DNA of 64,000 nt from Protula sp. h YS-2021. Lineage: Eukaryota > Annelida > Polychaeta > Sabellida > Serpulidae. Under the pieces are notes generated by a model. That model was not told the DNA's origin, did not search any database, and saw nothing but the letters and a program-made list of their open reading frames with translations. The stretch lies in NCBI GenBank assembly GCA_949752745.1, contig OX457034.1:30237544-30301543 (forward strand). The letters are read 5' to 3'. The translations under genes were made by a program, and so were the position numbers. Numbering within the stretch: the first letter of the stretch is position 1; each line of letters starts with the position of its first letter. Positions 1 through 10,400 of this stretch are shown here, piece after piece.

Positions 1-226
1 TCTAAAGAAATCAGGTATTACACATATACCACCGACAAAAATGAAAATCCTGTGACTTTCTCAGTGAATTTGTGATATGGTTCAAGAGCTAGAAAGGAAT
101 GTATGTATACCTTTAGTAAAATTTGAACTTTATTTCTGGATACAAGCAATCGGTAGCTGCAACAAGTATCAACAGAAACAAATCACCAGAAAACATTGAT
201 GTAAAAATTCAAAGGTCCAGTACATA

Positions 227-321
227 ATACGGCATATCCTCGTCTCGGACATTTGTCGTTGTCATGTATCTGCGCCGTATGTCGAATTATGCTGACACAG
301 TTGACGCCCCACTCTAGCGCT
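227..321. other. CpG-rich segment of the satellite unit, with a 7-bp inverted repeat
   Basis: Nine CpG dinucleotides fall in these 95 bp, a much higher density than in the rest of the AT-rich unit. ATACGGC at 227-233 and GCCGTAT at 274-280 form a perfect 7-bp inverted repeat around a 40-bp spacer. The block occurs in every unit with few changes (U4 T to G at unit position 235; U27 G to T at 317, which breaks an AGCGCT palindrome). CpG retention in heterochromatic DNA could mean weak methylation, recent amplification, or a bound protein; the sequence does not decide. No promoter motif was recognised. Confidence 0.6.
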
Positions 322-450
322 ATTACTCTTATATTTATGACTTCCTTAAAATCTAAGCGGTTATTGTTGCAAGATCAAAGATTTCAATTTAGTTCGTTCG
401 TTGCATAGACTGCACATCCTAGCTTTTATTTTAGTGTTAATGCATGTTTA

Positions 451-475
451 ACTGGCCAGTCGTTAACTGGTCAAC
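451..475. repeat. Nested palindromes ACTGGCCAGT and GTTAAC-GTCAAC
   Basis: ACTGGCCAGT at 451-460 is a perfect 10-bp palindrome. It is followed directly by GTTAACTGGTCAAC at 462-475, an imperfect dyad with one mismatch. TTAACTGG occurs twice here, so there is a direct repeat as well as two dyads within about 30 bp. The arrangement recurs in every unit. In U34 the second dyad carries G to A at 45364. It could bind a dimeric protein or extrude a small cruciform; neither is shown. Confidence 0.6.
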
Positions 476-833
476 CGTCAATGATGGATAATGGATTTAC
501 AGACATGTCTTGTTATATTTTCCATGTTGATCAAACCAACACAGGTTAAACAAGACCCAAACAGTCTGAGAAATCTGATAGATTCACAGCAGGTTATATA
601 CAAATAGTGAAAATGGTTAATTTGGTGGATACGTTAAATTTTGAAAGTGGAATATCTTTAAAAGTATTGGTGATAGAGAGACGGGGATTTGACGAGGTGA
701 TATGGCGAATATGAATTATGTATGATCCAGTAGTGTTTTTAGGCCATTCTGAGCCCTTTAAATTGCACTTTTACAAAGGCAAAGTTTTCTACAGGCGAGT
801 GTTAAATGAATGGTTTTAAGAACAGCGAGATAG

Positions 834-840
834 TTTTTTT
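834..840. repeat. Poly-T tract 1 of the unit (T7, varies T6-T8)
   Basis: Seven T residues in most units. U11, U36, U37 and U44 have eight and U12 has six; U7 has an A in place of the last T (8676). A second T7 tract at unit 933-939 is T8 in U40. These six events account for every unit length different from 1306 bp, as expected from replication slippage. Read-level homopolymer error is an alternative for single-unit cases. Confidence 0.85.
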
Positions 841-842
841 AT

Positions 843-860
843 AAATAGATTTGTCTATTT
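843..860. repeat. Perfect 7-bp hairpin after the first poly-T tract
   Basis: AAATAGA at 843-849 and TCTATTT at 854-860 are exact reverse complements separated by TTTG. The hairpin directly follows T7 and is present in every unit. In U46, G to A at 61418 breaks one pair. The stem is AT-rich, so the structure would be weak as DNA; it would be more plausible in a transcript. Confidence 0.5.
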
Positions 861-1069
861 CTTAGTGATTGGATGAATGATCAGATCAGTCCTGGAAAAA
901 ACTTCACAATAACTATGTAACTGTTTGATATATTTTTTTAAAGTAAACCTTTGTAACCATATACATCCTTCATGTTACCAGTTACCAATACAAATATATG
1001 TAATGTAAGAAGCTACTAAATTTCAACTTACAATTTAGATGTTTTCAGCATTTTATTTACAGTAGACTT

Positions 1070-1107
1070 TGTAAACCTAAATAATTAAAATGTACTTCTA
1101 TTTCCAG
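1070..1107. repeat. Possible third diverged subrepeat copy (C)
   Basis: This stretch begins TGTAAACCTAAATAATTAAA and ends CTATTTCCAG. It aligns with the stretch of subrepeat B at 104-140 (TGTATACCTTTAG then TAAAATTTG and TTATTTCTGG) and with the matching part of A starting at 1237, using two or three small gaps. Its offset to A is 167 bp, close to the 173-bp A/B spacing, so it is in register with an older repeat of about 170 bp. The match is short and AT-rich, so chance is not excluded. Upstream of 1070 the similarity fades. Confidence 0.45.
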
Positions 1108-1123
1108 CCGAGTGTGAGATGTG

Positions 1124-1479
1124 AGAAATAATTCTGGGGTTACGGTATATACCGCCAACAACTGGAAAAATAAAAATAAATCAAGGGGTAATGTCATTGA
1201 ATGTGTGATTTGTTTTAAGAACTACAAAAAGATGTATGTATTCCATAGGTAAAAATTGTAATTTATTTCTGCATACAAACAATATGTATTTGCACCAATT
1301 ATCAACTCTAAAGAAATCAGGTATTACACATATACCACCGACAAAAATGAAAATCCTGTGACTTTCTCAGTGAATTTGTGATATGGTTCAAGAGCTAGAA
1401 AGGAATGTATGTATACCTTTAGTAAAATTTGAACTTTATTTCTGGATACAAGCAATCGGTAGCTGCAACAAGTATCAAC
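1124..1479. repeat. Diverged tandem subrepeats A (1124-1306) and B (1312-1479) spanning the unit junction
   Basis: The end of each unit and the start of the next are old tandem copies of one sequence. Comparing 1194-1306 with 1367-1479 without gaps gives 88 identical bases of 113 (78%, hand count), a constant offset of 173 bp. Both copies end in the same TATCAAC string. Homology extends left with small gaps: TATACC at 1148 matches 1331 (offset 183), and AGAAAT at 1124 matches 1312 (offset 188), so B has lost about 15 bp relative to A. The same pair recurs at every unit junction. Divergence within the pair (22%) is far greater than between whole units (well under 1%), so the duplication predates the amplification of the 1306-bp unit. 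Confidence 0.88.
1143..1154. repeat. 12-bp perfect palindrome CGGTATATACCG
   Basis: CGGTATATACCG reads the same on both strands. It lies near the left end of subrepeat A. The equivalent place in subrepeat B reads CACATATACCAC, which is no longer palindromic. No change was noticed in any unit of the window. It could be a protein site or just a relic of the parent repeat. Confidence 0.6.
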
Positions 1480-4400
1480 AGAAACAAATCACCAGAAAAC
1501 ATTGATGTAAAAATTCAAAGGTCCAGTACATAATACGGCATATCCTCGTCTCGGACATTTGTCGTTGTCATGTATCTGCGCCGTATGTCGAATTATGCTG
1601 ACACAGTTGACGCCCCACTCTAGCGCTATTACTCTTATATTTATGACTTCCTTAAAATCTAAGCGGTTATTGTTGCAAGATCAAAGATTTCAATTTAGTT
1701 CGTTCGTTGCATAGACTGCACATCCTAGCTTTTATTTTAGTGTTAATGCATGTTTAACTGGCCAGTCGTTAACTGGTCAACCGTCAATGATGGATAATGG
1801 ATTTACAGACATGTCTTGTTATATTTTCCATGTTGATCAAACCAACACAGGTTAAACAAGACCCAAACAGTCTGAGAAATCTGATAGATTCACAGCAGGT
1901 TATATACAAATAGTGAAAATGGTTAATCTGGTGGATACGTTAAATTTTGAAAGTGGAATATCTTTAAAAGTATTGGTGATAGAGAGACGGGGATTTGACG
2001 AGGTGATATGGCGAATATGAATTATGTATGATCCAGTAGTGTTTTTAGGCCATTCTGAGCCCTTTAAATTGCACTTTTACAAAGGCAAAGTTTTCTACAG
2101 GCGAGTGTTAAATGAATGGTTTTAAGAACAGCGAGATAGTTTTTTTATAAATAGATTTGTCTATTTCTTAGTGATTGGATGAATGATCAGATCAGTCCTG
2201 GAAAAAACTTCACAATAACTATGTAACTGTTTGATATATTTTTTTAAAGTAAACCTTTGTAACCATATACATCCTTCATGTTACCAGTTACCAATACAAA
2301 TATATGTAATGTAAGAAGCTACTAAATTTCAACTTACAATTTAGATGTTTTCAGCATTTTATTTACAGTAGACTTTGTAAACCTAAATAATTAAAATGTA
2401 CTTCTATTTCCAGCCGAGTGTGAGATGTGAGAAATAATTCTGGGGTTACGGTATATACCGCCAACAACTGGAAAAATAAAAATAAATCAAGGGGTAATGT
2501 CATTGAATGTGTGATTTGTTTTAAGAACTACAAAAAGATGTATGTATTCCATAGGTAAAAATTGTAATTTATTTCTGCATACAAACAATATGTATTTGCA
2601 CCAATTATCAACTCTAAAGAAATCAGGTATTACACATATACCACCGACAAAAATGAAAATCCTGTGACTTTCTCAGTGAATTTGTGATATGGTTCAAGAG
2701 CTAGAAAGGAATGTATGTATACCTTTAGTAAAATTTGAACTTTATTTCTGGATACAAGCAATCGGTAGCTGCAACAAGTATCAACAGAAACAAATCACCA
2801 GAAAACATTGATGTAAAAATTCAAAGGTCCAGTACATAATACGGCATATCCTCGTCTCGGACATTTGTCGTTGTCATGTATCTGCGCCGTATGTCGAATT
2901 ATGCTGACACAGTTGACGCCCCACTCTAGCGCTATTACTCTTATATTTATGACTTCCTTAAAATCTAAGCGGTTATTGTTGCAAGATCAAAGATTTCAAT
3001 TTAGTTCGTTCGTTGCATAGACTGCACATCCTAGCTTTTATTTTAGTGTTAATGCATGTTTAACTGGCCAGTCGTTAACTGGTCAACCGTCAATGATGGA
3101 TAATGGATTTACAGACATGTCTTGTTATATTTTCCATGTTGATCAAACCAACACAGGTTAAACAAGACCCAAACAGTCTGAGAAATCTGATAGATTCACA
3201 GCAGGTTATATACAAATAGTGAAAATGGTTAATTTGGTGGATACGTTAAATTTTGAAAGTGGAATATCTTTAAAAGTATTGGTGATAGAGAGACGGGGAT
3301 TTGACGAGGTGATATGGCGAATATGAATTATGTATGATCCAGTAGTGTTTTTAGGCCATTCTGAGCCCTTTAAATTGCACTTTTACAAAGGCAAAGTTTT
3401 CTACAGGCGAGTGTTAAATGAATGGTTTTAAGAACAGCGAGATAGTTTTTTTATAAATAGATTTGTCTATTTCTTAGTGATTGGATGAATGATCAGATCA
3501 GTCCTGGAAAAAACTTCACAATAACTATGTAACTGTTTGATATATTTTTTTAAAGTAAACCTTTGTAACCATATACATCCTTCATGTTACCAGTTACCAA
3601 TACAAATATATGTAATGTAAGAAGCTACTAAATTTCAACTTACAATTTAGATGTTTTCAGCATTTTATTTACAGTAGACTTTGTAAACCTAAATAATTAA
3701 AATGTACTTCTATTTCCAGCCGAGTGTGAGATGTGAGAAATAATTCTGGGGTTACGGTATATACCGCCAACAACTGGAAAAATAAAAATAAATCAAGGGG
3801 TAATGTCATTGAATGTGTGATTTGTTTTAAGAACTACAAAAAGATGTATGTATTCCATAGGTAAAAATTGTAATTTATTTCTGCATACAAACAATATGTA
3901 TTTGCACCAATTATCAACTCTAAAGAAATCAGGTATTACACATATACCACCGACAAAAATGAAAATCCTGTGACTTTCTCAGTGAATTTGTGATATGGTT
4001 CAAGAGCTAGAAAGGAATGTATGTATACCTTTAGTAAAATTTGAACTTTATTTCTGGATACAAGCAATCGGTAGCTGCAACAAGTATCAACAGAAACAAA
4101 TCACCAGAAAACATTGATGTAAAAATTCAAAGGTCCAGTACATAATACGGCAGATCCTCGTCTCGGACATTTGTCGTTGTCATGTATCTGCGCCGTATGT
4201 CGAATTATGCTGACACAGTTGACGCCCCACTCTAGCGCTATTACTCTTATATTTATGACTTCCTTAAAATCTAAGCGGTTATTGTTGCAAGATCAAAGAT
4301 TTCAATTTAGTTCGTTCGTTGCATAGACTGCACATCCTAGCTTTTATTTTAGTGTTAATGCATGTTTAACTGGCCAGTCGTTAACTGGTCAACCGTCAAT

Positions 4401-7400
4401 GATGGATAATGGATTTACAGACATGTCTTGTTATATTTTCCATGTTGATCAAACCAACACAGGTTAAACAAGACCCAAACAGTCTGAGAAATCTGATAGA
4501 TTCACAGCAGGTTATATACAAATAGTGAAAATGGTTAATTTGGTGGATACGTTAAATTTTGAAAGTGGAATATCTTTAAAAGTATTGGTGATAGAGAGAC
4601 GGGGATTTGACGAGGTGATATGGCGAATATGAATTATGTATGATCCAGTAGTGTTTTTAGGCCATTCTGAGCCCTTTAAATTGCACTTTTACAAAGGCAA
4701 AGTTTTCTACAGGCGAGTGTTAAATGAATGGTTTTAAGAACAGCGAGATAGTTTTTTTATAAATAGATTTGTCTATTTCTTAGTGATTGGATGAATGATC
4801 AGATCAGTCCTGGAAAAAACTTCACAATAACTATGTAACTGTTTGATATATTTTTTTAAAGTAAACCTTTGTAACCATATACATCCTTCATGTTACCAGT
4901 TACCAATACAAATATATGTAATGTAAGAAGCTACTAAATTTCAACTTACAATTTAGATGTTTTCAGCATTTTATTTACAGTAGACTTTGTAAACCTAAAT
5001 AATTAAAATGTACTTCTATTTCCAGCCGAGTGTGAGATGTGAGAAATAATTCTGGGGTTACGGTATATACCGCCAACAACTGGAAAAATAAAAATAAATC
5101 AAGGGGTAATGTCATTGAATGTGTGATTTGTTTTAAGAACTACAAAAAGATGTATGTATTCCATAGGTAAAAATTGTAATTTATTTCTGCATACAAACAA
5201 TATGTATTTGCACCAATTATCAACTCTAAAGAAATCAGGTATTACACATATACCACCGACAAAAATGAAAATCCTGTGACTTTCTCAGTGAATTTGTGAT
5301 ATGGTTCAAGAGCTAGAAAGGAATGTATGTATACCTTTAGTAAAATTTGAACTTTATTTCTGGATACAAGCAATCGGTAGCTGCAACAAGTATCAACAGA
5401 AACAAATCACCAGAAAACATTGATGTAAAAATTCAAAGGTCCAGTACATAATACGGCATATCCTCGTCTCGGACATTTGTCGTTGTCATGTATCTGCGCC
5501 GTATGTCGAATTATGCTGACACAGTTGACGCCCCACTCTAGCGCTATTACTCTTATATTTATGACTTCCTTAAAATCTAAGCGGTTATTGTTGCAAGATC
5601 AAAGATTTCAATTTAGTTCGTTCGTTGCATAGACTGCACATCCTAGCTTTTATTTTAGTGTTAATGCATGTTTAACTGGCCAGTCGTTAACTGGTCAACC
5701 GTCAATGATGGATAATGGATTTACAGACATGTCTTGTTATATTTTCCATGTTGATCAAACCAACACAGGTTAAACAAGACCCAAACAGTCTGAGAAATCT
5801 GATAGATTCACAGCAGGTTATATACAAATAGTGAAAATGGTTAATTTGGTGGATACGTTAAATTTTGAAAGTGGAATATCTTTAAAAGTATTGGTGATAG
5901 AGAGACGGGGATTTGACGAGGTGATATGGCGAATATGAATTATGTATGATCCAGTAGTGTTTTTAGGCCATTCTGAGCCCTTTAAATTGCACTTTTACAA
6001 AGGCAAAGTTTTCTACAGGCGAGTGTTAAATGAATGGTTTTAAGAACAGCGAGATAGTTTTTTTATAAATAGATTTGTCTATTTCTTAGTGATTGGATGA
6101 ATGATCAGATCAGTCCTGGAAAAAACTTCACAATAACTATGTAACTGTTTGATATATTTTTTTAAAGTAAACCTTTGTAACCATATACATCCTTCATGTT
6201 ACCAGTTACCAATACAAATATATGTAATGTAAGAAGCTACTAAATTTCAACTTACAATTTAGATGTTTTCAGCATTTTATTTACAGTAGACTTTGTAAAC
6301 CTAAATAATTAAAATGTACTTCTATTTCCAGCCGAGTGTGAGATGTGAGAAATAATTCTGGGGTTACGGTATATACCGCCAACAACTGGAAAAATCAAAA
6401 TAAATCAAGGGGTAATGTCATTGAATGTGTGATTTGTTTTAAGAACTACAAAAAGATGTATGTATTCCATAGGTAAAAATTGTAATTTATTTCTGCATAC
6501 AAACAATATGTATTTGCACCAATTATCAACTCTAAAGAAATCAGGTATTACACATATACCACCGACAAAAATGAAAATCCTGTGACTTTCTCAGTGAATT
6601 TGTGATATGGTTCAAGAGCTAGAAAGGAATGTATGTATACCTTTAGTAAAATTTGAACTTTATTTCTGGATACAAGCAATCGGTAGCTGCAACAAGTATC
6701 AACAGAAACAAATCACCAGAAAACATTGATGTAAAAATTCAAAGGTCCAGTACATAATACGGCATATCCTCGTCTCGGACATTTGTCGTTGTCATGTATC
6801 TGCGCCGTATGTCGAATTATGCTGACACAGTTGACGCCCCACTCTAGCGCTATTACTCTTATATTTATGACTTCCTTAAAATCTAAGCGGTTATTGTTGC
6901 AAGATCAAAGATTTCAATTTAGTTCGTTCGTTGCATAGACTGCACATCCTAGCTTTTATTTTAGTGTTAATGCATGTTTAACTGGCCAGTCGTTAACTGG
7001 TCAACCGTCAATGATGGATAATGGATTTACAGACATGTCTTGTTATATTTTCCATGTTGATCAAACCAACACAGGTTAAACAAGACCCAAACAGTCTGAG
7101 AAATCTGATAGATTCACAGCAGGTTATATACAAATAGTGAAAATGGTTAATTTGGTGGATAGGTTAAATTTTGAAAGTGGAATATCTTTAAAAGTATTGG
7201 TGATAGAGAGACGGGGATTTGACGAGGTGATATGGCGAATATGAATTATGTATGATCCAGTAGTGTTTTTAGGCCATTCTGAGCCCTTTAAATTGCACTT
7301 TTACAAAGGCAAAGTTTTCTACAGGCGAGTGTTAAATGAATGGTTTTAAGAACAGCGAGATAGTTTTTTTATAAATAGATTTGTCTATTTCTTAGTGATT

Positions 7401-10400
7401 GGATGAATGATCAGATCAGTCCTGGAAAAAACTTCACAATAACTATGTAACTGTTTGATATATTTTTTTAAAGTAAACCTTTGTAACCATATACATCCTT
7501 CATGTTACCAGTTACCAATACAAATATATGTAATGTAAGAAGCTACTAAATTTCAACTTACAATTTAGATGTTTTCAGCATTTTATTTACAGTAGACTTT
7601 GTAAACCTAAATAATTAAAATGTACTTCTATTTCCAGCCGAGTGTGAGATGTGAGAAATAATTCTGGGGTTACGGTATATACCGCCAACAACTGGAAAAA
7701 TAAAAATAAATCAAGGGGTAATGTCATTGAATGTGTGATTTGTTTTAAGAACTACAAAAAGATGTATGTATTCCATAGGTAAAAATTGTAATTTATTTCT
7801 GCATACAAACAATATGTATTTGCACCAATTATCAACTCTAAAGAAATCAGGTATTACACATATACCACCGACAAAAATGAAAATCCTGTGACTTTCTCAG
7901 TGAATTTGTGATATGGTTCAAGAGCTAGAAAGGAATGTATGTATACCTTTAGTAAAATTTGAACTTTATTTCTGGATACAAGCAATCGGTAGCTGCAACA
8001 AGTATCAACCGAAACAAATCACCAGAAAACATTGATGTAAAAATTCAAAGGTCCAGTACATAATACGGCATATCCTCGTCTCGGACATTTGTCGTTGTCA
8101 TGTATCTGCGCCGTATGTCGAATTATGCTGACACAGTTGACGCCCCACTCTAGCGCTATTACTCTTATATTTATGACTTCCTTAAAATCTAAGCGGTTAT
8201 TGTTGCAAGATCAAAGATTTCAATTTAGTTCTTTCGTTGCATAGACTGCACATCCTAGCTTTTATTTTAGTGTTAATGCATGTTTAACTGGCCAGTCGTT
8301 AACTGGTCAACCGTCAATGATGGATAATGGATTTACAGACATGTCTTGTTATATTTTCCATGTTGATCAAACCAACACAGGTTAAACAAGACCCAAACAG
8401 TCTGAGAAATCTGATAGATTCACAGCAGGTTATATACAAATAGTGAAAATGGTTAATTTGGTGGATACGTTAAATTTTGAAAGTGGAATATCTTTAAAAG
8501 TATTGGTGATAGAGAGACGGGGATTTGACGAGGTGATATGGCGAATATGAATTATGTATGATCCAGTAGTGTTTTTAGGCCATTCTGAGCCCTTTAAATT
8601 GCACTTTTACAAAGGCAAAGTTTTCTACAGGCGAGTGTTAAATGAATGGTTTTAAGAACAGCGAGATAGTTTTTTAATAAATAGATTTGTCTATTTCTTA
8701 GTGATTGGATGAATGATCAGATCAGTCCTGGAAAAAACTTCACAATAACTATGTAACTGTTTGATATATTTTTTTAAAGTAAACCTTTGTAACCATATAC
8801 ATCCTTCATGTTACCAGTTACCAATACAAATATATGTAATGTAAGAAGCTACTAAATTTCAACTTACAATTTAGATGTTTTCAGCATTTTATTTACAGTA
8901 GACTTTGTAAACCTAAATAATTAAAATGTACTTCTATTTCCAGCCGAGTGTGAGATGTGAGAAATAATTCTGGGGTTACGGTATATACCGCCAACAACTG
9001 GAAAAATAAAAATAAATCAAGGGGTAATGTCATTGAATGTGTGATTTGTTTTAAGAACTACAAAAAGATGTATGTATTCCATAGGTAAAAATTGTAATTT
9101 ATTTCTGCATACAAACAATATGTATTTGCACCAATTATCAACTCTAAAGAAATCAGGTATTACACATATACCACCGACAAAAATGAAAATCCTGTGACTT
9201 TCTCAGTGAATTTGTGATATGGTTCAAGAGCTAGAAAGGAATGTATGTATACCTTTAGTAAAATTTGAACTTTATTTCTGGATACAAGCAATCGGTAGCT
9301 GCAACAAGTATCAACAGAAACAAATCACCAGAAAACATTGATGTAAAAATTCAAAGGTCCAGTACATAATACGGCATATCCTCGTCTCGGACATTTGTCG
9401 TTGTCATGTATCTGCGCCGTATGTCGAATTATGCTGACACAGTTGACGCCCCACTCTAGCGCTATTACTCTTATATTTATGACTTCCTTAAAATCTAAGC
9501 GGTTATTGTTGCAAGATCAAAGATTTCAATTTAGTTCGTTCGTTGCATAGACTGCACATCCTAGCTTTTATTTTAGTGTTAATGCATGTTTAACTGGCCA
9601 GTCGTTAACTGGTCAACCGTCAATGATGGATAATGGATTTACAGACATGTCTTGTTATATTTTCCATGTTGATCAAACCAACACAGGTTAAACAAGACCC
9701 AAACAGTCTGAGAAATCTGATAGATTCACAGCAGGTTATATACAAATAGTGAAAATGGTTAATTTGGTGGATACGTTAAATTTTGAAAGTGGAATATCTT
9801 TAAAAGTATTGGTGATAGAGAGACGGGGATTTGACGAGGTGATATGGCGAATATGAATTATGTATGATCCAGTAGTGTTTTTAGGCCATTCTGAGCCCTT
9901 TAAATTGCACTTTTACAAAGGCAAAGTTTTCTACAGGCGAGTGTTAAATGAATGGTTTTAAGAACAGCGAGATAGTTTTTTTATAAATAGATTTGTCTAT
10001 TTCTTAGTGATTGGATGAATGATCAGATCAGTCCTGGAAAAAACTTCACAATAACTATGTAACTGTTTGATATATTTTTTTAAAGTAAACCTTTGTAACC
10101 ATATACATCCTTCATGTTACCAGTTACCAATACAAATATATGTAATGTAAGAAGCTACTAAATTTCAACTTACAATTTAAATGTTTTCAGCATTTTATTT
10201 ACAGTAGACTTTGTAAACCTAAATAATTAAAACGTACTTCTATTTCCAGCCGAGTGTGAGATGTGAGAAATAATTCTGGGGTTACGGTATATACCGCCAA
10301 CAACTGGAAAAATAAAAATAAATCAAGGGGTAATGTCATTGAATGTGTGATTTGTTTTAAGAACTACAAAAAGATGTATGTATTCCATAGGTAAAAATTG

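Larger units (their letters stand above)
1..1306. repeat. Reference satellite unit (U1)
   Basis: U1 carries the majority base at every variable position I noted, so it can serve as the reference unit. It is AT-rich overall. Its internal map is: 1-173, diverged subrepeat B; 227-321, CpG cluster bounded on the left by a 7-bp inverted repeat; 451-475, nested palindromes; 834-840 and 933-939, poly-T tracts; 843-860, perfect 7-bp hairpin; about 1070-1107, weak third subrepeat trace; 1124-1306, diverged subrepeat A, including a 12-bp palindrome at 1143-1154. The unit start is arbitrary because the array has no natural boundary in view. I do not recognise the family. It resembles no rRNA, histone or snRNA repeat I know, and it lacks a long open frame, so a non-coding structural satellite is the best description. 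Confidence 0.9.

Noticed and set aside
227..260. Similarity of TACGGC-ATATCC, TCGTC and TCGGA to the 5' part of 5S rRNA
   Set aside because: Two deletions of roughly 19 and 5 bases are needed, and the internal control region that follows in 5S genes is absent. The match is too short to claim a 5S-derived element.
1..1306. CENP-B box (TTCGNNNNANNCGGG) in the unit
   Set aside because: The TTCG sites near 393-402 and the CGGGG near 682-686 were checked on the plus strand, and the reverse pattern was looked for; none has the right spacing and flanks.
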